A DNA stretch of 64,000 nucleotides. Origin: Schizochytrium sp. TIO01. Lineage: Eukaryota; Sar; Bigyra; Thraustochytrida; Thraustochytriidae. The translations under genes and the position numbers were made by a program. The stretch is taken from NCBI GenBank assembly GCA_004764695.1, contig SMSO01000032.1, forward strand, positions 5,786,668-5,850,667, written 5' to 3'. Below are positions 45,421-54,938 of this stretch, one piece after another. A model generated the notes under the pieces. That model saw only the letters and a program-made list of their open reading frames with translations. It was not told where the DNA came from and did not search any database. Each line of letters starts with the position of its first letter. Position 1 is the stretch's first letter.

Positions 45421-47040
45421 ATGGAGACCAAGTTCTCATTGAAAGGGAAATGGAGTATAGATTCATTCTTGCTCTCCTTGCAGAACAGAGAGCTTCTAGA
45501 AGAAGCACTCCAGCAATGCCGAGAGGAACTTTCCGGGAAGCAACTATTGTTCCTACGGCCGGTGACACTCTCCTTAAAGAGGAAGAGGGTGCACGAGGAA
45601 TTCCTCAAGAACATAAAGCCAACATCAATAACGATACTAGAATACTTGCAATGTATCCTACAGACCCTCAAGGAAAGTGATCAGTTTGTTGAAATTACTA
45701 ACATTTTCTGTAAGCAAGTATTACTTGCTTCTCGAATATTGCAATGTTTTGATGCGCAAATTTCACTCACAGAATTCAAGTCCACTATAGATGCTATTGT
45801 AAGTCAGTATGAGAAGAGCTTAATTGCTCCAGGTGAAATGGTAGGAGTCATTGCTGCGCAGTCTATATCAGAGCGCTTTACACAGAGTACGTTAAACACA
45901 TTTCATCTCAGTGGTAGTCAAGAGTCGGCCGCTCAGCGGGGTATTAATCGAATTGTTGAAATATTAAATGTATCGAAACGAATAGGAATGCCTTATTTAC
46001 GACCTGTGGCCGCTCTACGTGGTGATAAACTCATCGGACGAACGCTTGCCATGCTATCAGAATCCTACGGTATAGTCTATGAAAGGAATGAGTGTGGATA
46101 CTGCCCTTGGGTTATTTTTTTCAAGTTAGATAGTCAATTCGACTATAATACTTACATCAAACCTAACTTGTACAGGTTGCCAGATAAACTTCATAGAACA
46201 TTCCTGGAAGATCTTGGAGAGTTGCGTATTTATTCACACAAGGACGCTTCGTTGAATGATGTCAAAATGTTACAATCAGAACTCTCCAGTCTTCATTTCT
46301 CCGGAGTCAAGCGTGCTACTATGTATAATGCTGAAGATGAAGTCTTGTACTTTGAACCAGGAACGAACTGTTTGGAAAACTTTGGACCCCACTTCCAGCT
46401 AGATGACCTTCTCGAAGCTTCTGATTACCAAGTCAATTTGCTTACTTTACAGTCCAATGATAGCCGCTTCATGCTACATTTAGTAGGCATAGAAGCAACT
46501 AGAAACTACTTATTAAATGAAATTAAAGAAGTTCTTTCGCGGGAGGGTATCCGACTAAACGTCCGTCACATCATGCTACTAGTAGACTACATGACGCGTG
46601 AGGGGGACGTCTTACCCAACCATTATCACGGAATGGGTGTAGAAGCGCCCATTCTTAAAGCTACATTTCAACAAGCAACTGACTCATTTGCCTTGGCTGC
46701 AGCAAATGGTGTTACAGATAATATAGAGGATGTCAGTAGTCAGATCATGCTAGGACTTACTCCTAACATTGGTACTCGTAGAAGTCATGTTATTGCTCAG
46801 CCATTTGAGCCTATCAAAGAGAGAGAAAAGAAGCTAGACCTTAGACCACAACCCCTCCCTCTATTACTTAGTAATACAAAGTATAATACTGATAGTGGTA
46901 ATGCAAATGTGGGATACTTTTCCTACAAAGAACATGAGTATGTTCCAGCATCACCTGAATTAGAAAGTATGACCATGGAGGAAGAAGAAGAAGAAGAAGA
47001 AGATGATGATGATTTTATTATGCCATCACTGACATGTTAA
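45421..47040 (+). CDS. RNA polymerase Rpb1 C-terminal part (separate subunit)
   Basis: 539 residues from the ATG at 45421. GEMVGVIAAQSISERFTQ (138-155) and the following TLNTFHLSG are the bridge/trigger region of the largest RNA polymerase subunit; the later segment with GMGVEAPILKATFQQ and NIGTRR matches the end of that subunit. The N-terminal catalytic part, with the NADFDGD centre, is not here, so Rpb1 is split as in archaea (Rpo1C). The C-terminus has a Glu/Asp run instead of a heptad tail. Two promoter motifs precede it. Confidence 0.9.
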   Translation: METKFSLKGKWSIDSFLLSLQNRELLEEALQQCREELSGKQLLFLRPVTLSLKRKRVHEEFLKNIKPTSITILEYLQCILQTLKESDQFVEITNIFCKQVLLASRILQCFDAQISLTEFKSTIDAIVSQYEKSLIAPGEMVGVIAAQSISERFTQSTLNTFHLSGSQESAAQRGINRIVEILNVSKRIGMPYLRPVAALRGDKLIGRTLAMLSESYGIVYERNECGYCPWVIFFKLDSQFDYNTYIKPNLYRLPDKLHRTFLEDLGELRIYSHKDASLNDVKMLQSELSSLHFSGVKRATMYNAEDEVLYFEPGTNCLENFGPHFQLDDLLEASDYQVNLLTLQSNDSRFMLHLVGIEATRNYLLNEIKEVLSREGIRLNVRHIMLLVDYMTREGDVLPNHYHGMGVEAPILKATFQQATDSFALAAANGVTDNIEDVSSQIMLGLTPNIGTRRSHVIAQPFEPIKEREKKLDLRPQPLPLLLSNTKYNTDSGNANVGYFSYKEHEYVPASPELESMTMEEEEEEEEDDDDFIMPSLTC

Positions 47041-47083
47041 GAATGTATAGTATTTAGTATTTTATTCATTGATTGATATCCTT

Positions 47084-48568
47084 TTACTCGAGGATGGCGT
47101 AGATGACGCTAGGTTTGATTTCCTCCTTCTTCTCCTTCAAAAGACTTACAGCAGCCTCTTGGTTCTCGCATTCATAGGGGGCATTCGTACCCGTTGCAAA
47201 GATAGCATAAAACTTGACTTTCTTACCCTTCAAAAGGCTAAGAGTGTTAGGGATAATCATATCCTGCATCTCAGTCAAGTTGAGAATGGTTCCTGTCACT
47301 TCACGAGTAATCTTCACCTTGTAGCCCATATTGATGGGGTGATTAGTCACTACAGCATCGTACGTGTAGGAACCAAAGAACTCCTCAACGTAATCGTGGG
47401 GTACCTCAATTCCGGCCTCACGAATAGTTGCTTGAAGGTTGAGACCCATCTTGGTCATAACACCCGTTGTAACAATGTCTTCATCTACATCTGTGATCTT
47501 ATCACTAGGTACATCATTGGTATCATGCTCAGCACCATAGTCACCATAATCATTGCCTGCAGCTGATTCATCAGCACCACCACTAGTGCCACCCATGACG
47601 CGAAGTACGTGAGACCTGGAGCTGAACCCGAAGGTAAACCACTCCTTGGCACTAGCGGCAAGGCGGATTCCAACATTGGCCCACATGTCAAGGTCGGTAA
47701 TGCCGAAAACCGAGTAAATGGAAAGTTGGTTTTCTTCGGGCATAAGAGCCGTAAAGTTCATGATAACAGCAGGCTTTGAAGTGTCAAGAGGCTCATACAC
47801 CACCTGGAGCTGATTCATGAAGCGCGACTCAGACCCCTCGCCAACACAACGGTTAAATCCAATAGCCTGACCCTTCTTTTCACTAGTCAGGCACATATTG
47901 GCCTTCTTGGTAACTTCCTCATCTACTGAGAGGAGAAGAATGTCGCTAAACATCTTCATATCATTGCTCAAAGGAAGTACAAATGGACGACGCATCCATT
48001 CTACATCGGCTCCCTCAGGAAACATCTCGGGAAGGATGTTGAACTTGGTGGGAATCTCAGCAGCGAAGCTTCCTTTAATGAAACGTTCATAAACGCTCTT
48101 GCACAGGACAGAGGAGTCCCCAATTTCAGGCATGATCTTATCAGCCTTGAACGTGGGACGATCATTCCACATACTTGCTGAGATAGCCAGGGTCACAATA
48201 TGGCCCACCTTGACTTGACCAATGTCATTGGAAAAAGAGCTGACAAAGTACTCCTTACCGTACTCCATTGACACACCAACGGTCGGGTTGTTGGTTGGGT
48301 CAGAGACATGAGAGGAAGTCTCATCGGCAATCTCCATTGAGCCATCTTCATCTTCACTCTTTTTCTTCTTGGCAAAAAGAATGAAGGCTCCATCCTTTTG
48401 CATTACATTACAGACAATGCGATGCGGGCCTTTGGGGGAGGCAGGCTTGATCACGCGCGAGACGAGGACCTTGACAGCAGTCTGCCCAGGAGAGAGCATC
48501 GTGCCCGAATTACCATAGGCCTGGCGATACTTACGTTTCTTATCGATAGAAGATACTGAGCGAGCCAT
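47084..48568 (-). CDS. Hypothetical protein, single-strand DNA-binding candidate
   Basis: 494 residues, mostly beta-rich with an acidic disordered insertion (about 340-375). A basic start (KKRKYR) and a segment GHIVTLAISASMWNDRPTFKADKI (about 120-143) have the look of an OB-fold strand pair. The early-type promoter motif separates it from the structural genes and suits a replication protein, but this is a guess and it could be a virion protein. Confidence 0.3.
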   Translation of the reverse strand: MARSVSSIDKKRKYRQAYGNSGTMLSPGQTAVKVLVSRVIKPASPKGPHRIVCNVMQKDGAFILFAKKKKSEDEDGSMEIADETSSHVSDPTNNPTVGVSMEYGKEYFVSSFSNDIGQVKVGHIVTLAISASMWNDRPTFKADKIMPEIGDSSVLCKSVYERFIKGSFAAEIPTKFNILPEMFPEGADVEWMRRPFVLPLSNDMKMFSDILLLSVDEEVTKKANMCLTSEKKGQAIGFNRCVGEGSESRFMNQLQVVYEPLDTSKPAVIMNFTALMPEENQLSIYSVFGITDLDMWANVGIRLAASAKEWFTFGFSSRSHVLRVMGGTSGGADESAAGNDYGDYGAEHDTNDVPSDKITDVDEDIVTTGVMTKMGLNLQATIREAGIEVPHDYVEEFFGSYTYDAVVTNHPINMGYKVKITREVTGTILNLTEMQDMIIPNTLSLLKGKKVKFYAIFATGTNAPYECENQEAAVSLLKEKKEEIKPSVIYAILE

Positions 48569-48605
48569 GGTGTTCTATTCAAAGGGAGCGTCCGACCAAA
48601 TCGGA

Positions 48606-48619
48606 GTTAGGGATTTGCT
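48606..48619 (-). promoter_or_regulatory. Conserved promoter motif
   Basis: AGCAAATCCCTAAC on the minus strand, 37 nt before the ATG at 48568. Confidence 0.7.
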
Positions 48620-48630
48620 GCTCAACAAAA

Positions 48631-49389
48631 TCAGAGAAATTTATCATTGCCATCAAATGACATATAAATCTGCGTAAGTCGATAGGCACAGTAGTACATG
48701 AATAGCAAATCAATAGGAGGCCGAGTAAACTCTCCGTAAATAAAATGTAATATGACAAAACTTCCAACGAGGAACATTCGAGAAACTTGCAATGCTACTC
48801 GCTTACTCTTTACCCAGACAATTAATCCAGTTGTTTTGGGGTAGCACTCTGGGCCGTATGTCTGAACTGTTTGTGACAAATTTACATGCAAATGTTGCAA
48901 CCAGATGTCAATATCAAACAGATCATCTATGATTTGAATAATTGACGGTAGTAAAGCAGTAGCATGTTTAAACTGTACAATTAAAAATAAAAACTGAAGG
49001 TAAGTGGCTGCATCAGATAGGCCCCCATGATGAAATGTGTGTGAAACCGGATCGAAACGAGTTATAATTTTCAAGTAGATCATGATAAAGATAAGTCGGT
49101 TAATCTCAGTCACATGAACAAATGAATGAAACAGATAGATCGTAGACCGAACCATTGGATTTATCGAGAGGAGGCACATGACGATCGAGGCCGCAAAGAA
49201 ACTCAAAATGTCATGTTGAGACTTCGCACTTGATTCTCTCGCATAGTAGTGTAGTCTAATGTCAATGTCTAAAAGCAGCTTCAAAACCTGCTCCTGTTTT
49301 GTAATGAGGTAGCGGATAAAGTAGTAGACGCCAAAATAAATGAGGCTTACCCACACAATTTCATAAAGCGCGTCAAGTAACAAGAGCAT
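48631..49389 (-). CDS. Multi-pass membrane protein
   Basis: 252 residues from the ATG at 49389. About five to six hydrophobic helices separated by short polar loops. No heliorhodopsin or transporter signature is visible. No early-type motif upstream. Confidence 0.6.
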   Translation of the reverse strand: MLLLLDALYEIVWVSLIYFGVYYFIRYLITKQEQVLKLLLDIDIRLHYYARESSAKSQHDILSFFAASIVMCLLSINPMVRSTIYLFHSFVHVTEINRLIFIMIYLKIITRFDPVSHTFHHGGLSDAATYLQFLFLIVQFKHATALLPSIIQIIDDLFDIDIWLQHLHVNLSQTVQTYGPECYPKTTGLIVWVKSKRVALQVSRMFLVGSFVILHFIYGEFTRPPIDLLFMYYCAYRLTQIYMSFDGNDKFL

Positions 49390-49470
49390 CGTGGACAATT
49401 AATCAGTCGATTTTTTTTCATCGTATAGAGTATACTTATTAATATTATGTTTATGATGATTACTTTTTTA

Positions 49471-50523
49471 TTAGCCCTGTCCAAGAAGCACTGTGAACTT
49501 CTGCCCAGGCTTGCCATACTGCATGCTGGTACCAACGGTCCTAGCACGAAGACTGTCTTGCAGCTCAGTGATACCAACATAAAGTTCACGAATGTACTTG
49601 TCCAACAAACGACCCCTCTCCAAATTATCAATAGCTTGTCTTGCATTATCAATAAACGGTGAACGACCCGGAGAGTTCTTGATGAGAATCGATTCAATAA
49701 CAGCCTCAATTTCATTTTCGGGTTTATTTTGCATCTCTTGTGCACCCAAAATCATGGGAAGAGCAATAAGCTTAATTAGAGACTCGGAAATCCTACTCAA
49801 ACGGTCATTAGTCATACCTTCTGGAAGGGGAGTTTCTTTACCTTGACTAATAAGGTGCTTGACATGCGGCGTGAAGCTGTACTTGTTCCGGGAATGCCGC
49901 AAAGGCTCGATCATAAGGGGAACCTTATTATCAGAGTAACCATACCTGTTCTTCATCTTTTCCAGATCACTAGAACTTGGTACTGTCCAGAGAACAATAT
50001 CACCAGGGACAAAGTTCACGCTACAATTATTGAAAACGTCGATTGTTCCAGCAACACGCACAGTAATTTGCTCCTTTTGAGAAGATTCATCCTCGGGGTT
50101 AGGGTTGGTTCCACCGAGAGAAACACCAATATACCTAATACAATTCGTCAGTAGCTCATTAACCTCTGCCTCGGTCAGTGTTCGATTGAAATACCATGGC
50201 TTCAACTTGGCGTAAGCACCATTCAAATTACTTACTACAGGAATAGCGTTTTTCATAATTGTACCACGCTGCATCATGCCTCTTCCAATCTGGAACACCA
50301 AATCGCCTCGGTCAATTCGACTCGCGGCATTATCAAGTGTCGCCGTGTGTTTATAGAAGGCATACTCAGGGTTAACATTTTCAATATTATCACGGACACG
50401 ACGAGCCTCGCGTTCCATCATAGCATAGCGTGCCACTAGCTCTTCCTTATCATGGCGGGCCTGGATGACCACTGTCGCCTGAGCCGCGTCCTCACCAAAC
50501 AAGTGCTTGAAGTTAGTCGCCAT
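49471..50523 (-). CDS. Structural protein, triplex candidate
   Basis: 350 residues, mixed alpha/beta with a helical N-terminus (about 15-50) and helical C-terminal third. No enzyme motif. A TATA-like ATATATTAAAA lies about 50 nt upstream and no early-type motif, matching 30239-31183. With the two genes that follow it probably belongs to the capsid set; triplex is a guess. Confidence 0.4.
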   Translation of the reverse strand: MATNFKHLFGEDAAQATVVIQARHDKEELVARYAMMEREARRVRDNIENVNPEYAFYKHTATLDNAASRIDRGDLVFQIGRGMMQRGTIMKNAIPVVSNLNGAYAKLKPWYFNRTLTEAEVNELLTNCIRYIGVSLGGTNPNPEDESSQKEQITVRVAGTIDVFNNCSVNFVPGDIVLWTVPSSSDLEKMKNRYGYSDNKVPLMIEPLRHSRNKYSFTPHVKHLISQGKETPLPEGMTNDRLSRISESLIKLIALPMILGAQEMQNKPENEIEAVIESILIKNSPGRSPFIDNARQAIDNLERGRLLDKYIRELYVGITELQDSLRARTVGTSMQYGKPGQKFTVLLGQG

Positions 50524-50613
50524 GTTGATAAAGTTGTCAAGTTATTTTCAAGTGTTTCTAGAAGCCTAATTTTAATATATGGAAAAATGAGTTCTTATTT
50601 TTGTTTCAAGTAT

Positions 50614-51219
50614 CTAACTATCCTTTTTCAAAACGGGAAGAATTGACTGAAGGTGATCCATGAAGTTCTGATGAGGAATATACATTGCATTATCATATGA
50701 CGGGACAATCGGACGGAGAGTGAATTCTACGTCGAAGCGCAGCGGAACTTCCCGATCAAACGACCCCGCGAAACACATGCCTGAATTTAGAAAGTTCGTG
50801 ACCCGTCGGTTATACATCCTGCACATAAATCGGTAAGCACTAGACGAATAGTCTTCAATAGGTACCTCCACGCCGTGGTCTGAACGAAAGCTCTTTGATC
50901 CGGGAAACCAACTAGCTGGATACATAGAATCCTGTAGAACAACATTATACTTGGGCTGCATACACAAATAATTATCAGACGCAATCATATGCTTAAGAAG
51001 ACTTGGGGCCTGCCACTTTGGATCTTCAAAGAAAGTATTTCTGGAAATCGAGGCACCATATAGCATAGGACTAGCATCAACCATAGGCTCGCGAGTACCC
51101 GGGAAAATCACCGGTGGAATCGTGTTGCTTCCTTCGTGAAGAAGGTTATACTCATAATCCATTGAATCGTGCTTCAACGCATGTGAAAAGCTATGATGCT
51201 GACCCATTGAGAAAATCAT
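50614..51219 (-). CDS. Hypothetical structural-block protein
   Basis: 201 residues from the ATG at 51219 (an in-frame ATG at 51204 also exists). Beta-rich, Pro/Asn-containing, no low complexity. It follows 51241-51648 on the same strand with 21 nt between stop and ATG. It is not recognised; may function with its neighbour. Confidence 0.5.
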   Translation of the reverse strand: MIFSMGQHHSFSHALKHDSMDYEYNLLHEGSNTIPPVIFPGTREPMVDASPMLYGASISRNTFFEDPKWQAPSLLKHMIASDNYLCMQPKYNVVLQDSMYPASWFPGSKSFRSDHGVEVPIEDYSSSAYRFMCRMYNRRVTNFLNSGMCFAGSFDREVPLRFDVEFTLRPIVPSYDNAMYIPHQNFMDHLQSILPVLKKDS

Positions 51220-51240
51220 AGGTCTCTCCAAGTCGATAAC

Positions 51241-51648
51241 CTAACGCCATTCATTATTATCACCCACCAAGTCATCAATAGGAGTAGTCATAGATTGAAT
51301 ATGAGGCATGATAAGAGATCCAGCAATGCTACTTCCATCATTCGTGCGCGGCGTTCGGAAATTCTTGACGGTAAGCCCGTGCAGTGCGAATTTCAGAGAG
51401 TAGTCGTCCCCAATAGGCATCTGATAGTACTTGATAACATTAACAATACGATCTTGCACGGATGAATAATTATCTAATAATGAAGAAAAAGGAATTGCAA
51501 CAGACTTTCCAGCCAGGGTTGCTGAATTGATATTACTCACAGTGCCAGAGTTAATAGTAGCAGACGATTGAATACGGAGAGGGGCGTTCGTCAAGGAGAG
51601 TTCCTCAGCCTGCTCTCGTTTCTTACTCAGACCGTGCTGATATACCAT
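51241..51648 (-). CDS. Hypothetical structural-block protein
   Basis: 135 residues; polar N-terminus, then Ser/Thr-rich, beta-like. Its end lies close to the next gene in another frame, so the two could be parts of one ancestral protein, although nothing in the sequence demands it. Confidence 0.5.
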   Translation of the reverse strand: MVYQHGLSKKREQAEELSLTNAPLRIQSSATINSGTVSNINSATLAGKSVAIPFSSLLDNYSSVQDRIVNVIKYYQMPIGDDYSLKFALHGLTVKNFRTPRTNDGSSIAGSLIMPHIQSMTTPIDDLVGDNNEWR

Positions 51649-51691
51649 TGACCAACTACTATCACATATAATAATTATTTCAACTTATACA

Positions 51692-52066
51692 CTATAGATT
51701 CTTTAAAATTTCTATTCTCATCATTTCACTAGTATCTTCTATAAATTGATCACGGCTAAATGTTTCTTCCAAAGCCACTAAATCAAAGTCGCCATTTGAA
51801 AGTTTTTTGATCAAACTCGTATTGACCCTTGAGGCTAAGTAGTTATGAATAGGCTGCAAAAGCCAGTGGATACTTTCGACAGTATCATGGCCATCGGCTA
51901 TACTATGCATTGTGGCCGAGCAATTCTTATGCGTAAACGCTATGGATACAGCTTCATCAATAGACGTGCGTTGAAATACTTTCAACAGTTTCTTACGTAT
52001 AAACGGAGCATCACAGGCTGCTCTGACACTCTCTTCAATGACGCTCTCGATTTTATGATTTACCAT
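51692..52066 (-). CDS. Hypothetical protein
   Basis: 124 residues from the ATG at 52066, chosen because the promoter motif ends 6 nt upstream; the longer open frame to 52213 would translate the repeat R3. Helical, slightly acidic. It is not recognised. Confidence 0.55.
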   Translation of the reverse strand: MVNHKIESVIEESVRAACDAPFIRKKLLKVFQRTSIDEAVSIAFTHKNCSATMHSIADGHDTVESIHWLLQPIHNYLASRVNTSLIKKLSNGDFDLVALEETFSRDQFIEDTSEMMRIEILKNL

Positions 52067-52072
52067 GGTGTT

Positions 52073-52086
52073 GATAGGGGTTTGCT
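52073..52086 (-). promoter_or_regulatory. Conserved promoter motif
   Basis: AGCAAACCCCTATC on the minus strand, 6 nt before the ATG at 52066 and about 50 nt from repeat R3. Confidence 0.65.
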
Positions 52087-52135
52087 GACTTAACTTGCTC
52101 AGAATATTGATATCCCGGAATTCCGTCAAATAAAT

Positions 52136-52430
52136 GACTTGGGAAATACCCCCCGAATAAAAGCGATAAAAGCGATAAAAGCGATAAAAGCGATACCTAA
52201 TTTTTTTGTGCAAGGGTCACTATCTAGATTTTCTGCGGAGAAAAGTCACTTTAATATGGGAGAGTTGGAGTTTTGGGTTGAGAATTTGAATTTTTGGGAT
52301 TTCAAAATCAATAATCGCATGTATATTCTACCCCCACCATATTAACTCCTATCAAGGAATCCTCAATTTCGCGGTACCCGAGGGTAGGGACCCGGGGCTA
52401 CTTGTGATTTTCAAACTACTACAAGAATTA
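52136..52430 (+). repeat. Dispersed repeat copy R3 (right end missing)
   Basis: Starts with aaataccccccgaataaaagcg, four AAAAGCGAT units, then the 115-bp core and the ACCCGAGGGTAGGGACCC segment; stops after ctacaagaatta, lacking the right arm seen in R1, R2 and R4. Confidence 0.8.
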
Positions 52431-52497
52431 GTTAATCAAAACAATAAGAATGATAACATATAAGGAAGAGAGCGGAAAGTCGCTCAGTTCATGTCTC

Positions 52498-52511
52498 AGC
52501 AAAACCGAAAC
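52498..52511 (+). promoter_or_regulatory. Conserved promoter motif (variant)
   Basis: AGCAAAACCGAAAC, 47 nt before the ATG at 52559. Confidence 0.5.
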
Positions 52512-52558
52512 TCGACTCAACTAAAAAAGAATAAGTAAAACAAGAGAAGAACATCACC

Positions 52559-53440
52559 ATGCAAGGAGAACGATTGTCAGAGAAGGAGATTTCCATAGTA
52601 AGGTTTCTTTACAAAAGACGCAAGGCCCTATTCACCGGTGAACAATCGCCCAATAAGCGCTTGTGCAGGGACTTTGAGCCAGAAGACGATGAACCGGAAG
52701 CAATGGAATCTCCTCCTCAAGAGGAGGTTGCTAAAAAGGCAATTGTGAAATTCAAATCCCCACCACCTCATATCGTGTACGAGGTCGATCAGCAATCAAT
52801 TGATTTGCGCAGCCTCGAACTCGTACGGGATTCGATCATCTGTTGTAACTACACAAAATACCCTGCAAAACCTCAATTTGTCTCAACATCTGCGAATCTA
52901 GGCATATCTTATTCCTATGGTGACATGCGTACACTATATGTGTTGATTCAAAAACCTGCCGATGAAAAACACATCACCAAGTTTCACTTCCGCGTGAATT
53001 TTAGTGGAAAATACCCAGATACACGTCAATACTTCAGCTCACACGACGCTATCACTCTTAACCGCCACGATAAAGTATTCCATGTAGCAGCAGACTCTCA
53101 CGTTACGGATACGAAGCCCAGTGTACTCAAACGCGAAGGTTCCAAGGCGAGTAAGGTGTACGATTCGAAATACTTTTTCATCTTTGCACTTCGAATGTGG
53201 CCAAAGAAGTACTATCTCTTCACCTCAAAAGACCCAGGAATGACAAACGTGTATAACTTTCATATCGAGTACTCTGTCAAGGACTCGTGTGAGCGTCAGG
53301 TAGTTGAAATCCCAGAGACTCACAACTCATTTACAATGTTTTCCAAGCCACATGGTCGCAAGTCTGCTGTTCATGAAAATCGCCGTGCAAAATTTATCAA
53401 GATGGCAGAACTCTATAAAACCATCGAATCAATGCAATAA
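52559..53440 (+). CDS. Hypothetical protein
   Basis: 293 residues. A basic/acidic disordered start (to about 70) followed by a compact beta-rich domain (about 80-260) and a basic helical end (NRRAKFIKM). It has a variant promoter motif. It is not recognised. Confidence 0.6.
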   Translation: MQGERLSEKEISIVRFLYKRRKALFTGEQSPNKRLCRDFEPEDDEPEAMESPPQEEVAKKAIVKFKSPPPHIVYEVDQQSIDLRSLELVRDSIICCNYTKYPAKPQFVSTSANLGISYSYGDMRTLYVLIQKPADEKHITKFHFRVNFSGKYPDTRQYFSSHDAITLNRHDKVFHVAADSHVTDTKPSVLKREGSKASKVYDSKYFFIFALRMWPKKYYLFTSKDPGMTNVYNFHIEYSVKDSCERQVVEIPETHNSFTMFSKPHGRKSAVHENRRAKFIKMAELYKTIESMQ

Positions 53441-53481
53441 ATTGCACCTAAACAATAACAATATCCCAAACTTCGAATTGA

Positions 53482-54671
53482 TTAGTTAAGCGTACTATGA
53501 AAGTAGTTCGTCATCGTATTTTCAGGGGCGGAGTCAAAATGATTACCACATACTTGTGAAATCAAGGGAAGGTGTTTAATCCTATACATTCGACAGTGAA
53601 TGGGATGCCCATTCCCGGCGCGCTTGCTGTAGGTAGGAGGTTTCTCACCATACTCTTCCTCATACGCCTTGCACAACGCCTTCCCGAAACTCGTCTTTTC
53701 TCCATCTTTTAACTTGCGCCCAAGAATCTTCTCAACTTCACTAATGTGGTCAATGATTTCATCATTAGTGTCTTGAATGGCCAATTGTTGGTTGGTAGTG
53801 TTGATATTGAATTGATTAATAACCAGAGCTCGGAGCTCAATCGAGTCACGCTCGTCAACGGCACTCGAAGCTCGAGAGTACATGTCCATCATAAACGCTA
53901 CATGCTTTTGTTGACCCTCTTGCAAAAGAAGTTGTGTCTCCACCTCGTACCGATCAAGCTCTAGATTAAGTCGACGCTTCTTCACGATGCGAAGATCGTC
54001 ATCCTCATCCTTCACTTGACCAAGTACCTTCTCCCCGATCTGGACCTGGCCACCATCATGGATTATCTGCACGGCCTGGCCCATCGCGATAAAACAATCA
54101 ACATACTTCCCTTGACGCTTGCTATGCATTTTCATCAGAAGTCGAAGTGCAAACAAGGGGGTTACGAAGTAAAACTTCGAAGAAGGGCCGCAGTCGGGAC
54201 GGAACATAACAGGACCTTCCTCCAGGCAATCATAATCAAACACAATAGGTTTTTCAAGGTCTTCACGTGGAGTTACAAGGTTATCATTCCCGATAACCTT
54301 TCTATACTCGTCGAATGCCCCCCGAAGACTTCAGATTTGGGGAGGGAGGCCCAATCTTGACCCTCTTGGCCCATCTCTTTGAGAATACGAGAGAGAAAGT
54401 TAGCTTGGTCAATCTTGTTTTGATACTTGCGACCGGCAACAGCAGCGACCAGCATGGCGGGGATGCAGAATGCACCCTTGGTCTTCGAGTCGGTGCTTTT
54501 GCGAAGGATGTCTAGGACTACGGGTACGATATCGCCAAAGTTCTCGAGCTTGGTGCTCACTTGTGAGACTTGTTGCGTAGAAAGAGCACCAAAGCGACTC
54601 GTGATGTCAAGAATTTGATCATCGTTGATCGTCTTGGTAGAGAGGTTGTCTTGGTTGTTGGTGGTGGGCAT
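53482..54671 (-). pseudogene. Frameshifted member of tandem gene family (copy A)
   Basis: Two frames, 54273-54671 and 53482-54243, together match the layout of copy B. They are separated by a single-base loss in a run of six Cs (54318-54323), where copy B has seven Cs. The shared N-terminal part (about 130 codons, up to EMGQEGQDWASLPKSEVF) and the following FDYDCLEEGPVMFRPDCG segment are nearly identical to copy B. The C-terminal part differs: LGRKLKDGEKTSFGKALCKAYEEEYGEKPP resembles the end module found on BRO/KilA-type virus proteins. Could be a true pseudogene, a length-variable switch, or a sequencing error. Confidence 0.7.
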
Positions 54672-54746
54672 CTTGGTTGACTTGAATGACTTGGCTTGGG
54701 CGGTGGCGTCTCGTGCTTAAATGCTTACCTAGCTAGAAGATCTTGA

Positions 54747-54760
54747 GTTGCGGGTTTGCT
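54747..54760 (-). promoter_or_regulatory. Conserved promoter motif of copy A
   Basis: AGCAAACCCGCAAC on the minus strand, 75 nt before the ATG at 54671. Confidence 0.55.
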
Positions 54761-54938
54761 TTCGCCACCACATCAAAAAATGTTACTTTTGTTCGTAATA
54801 TAAGTTACATAGTAGAATCGCTAATAGTGGAAAAGTGCTAATTGATTCATAAACATGTTTATATATAGTCAAAACTATAGTATTTATAAATTGTTTATTG
54901 TTACTTTATAATAATTTACATAGTCATAACTATAATAG

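Noticed and set aside
47069-47566. 165-codon plus-strand frame
   Set aside because: Antisense to 47084-48568, which has a promoter motif and balanced composition.
48631-49389. Fifth heliorhodopsin-like protein
   Set aside because: Hydrophobic helices are present but no W/R-x-E...S...G-x-D-L pattern.
52067-52213. N-terminal extension of the 51692 gene
   Set aside because: It translates the 9-bp repeat into RFY units and lies upstream of the promoter motif; the ATG at 52066 is better.
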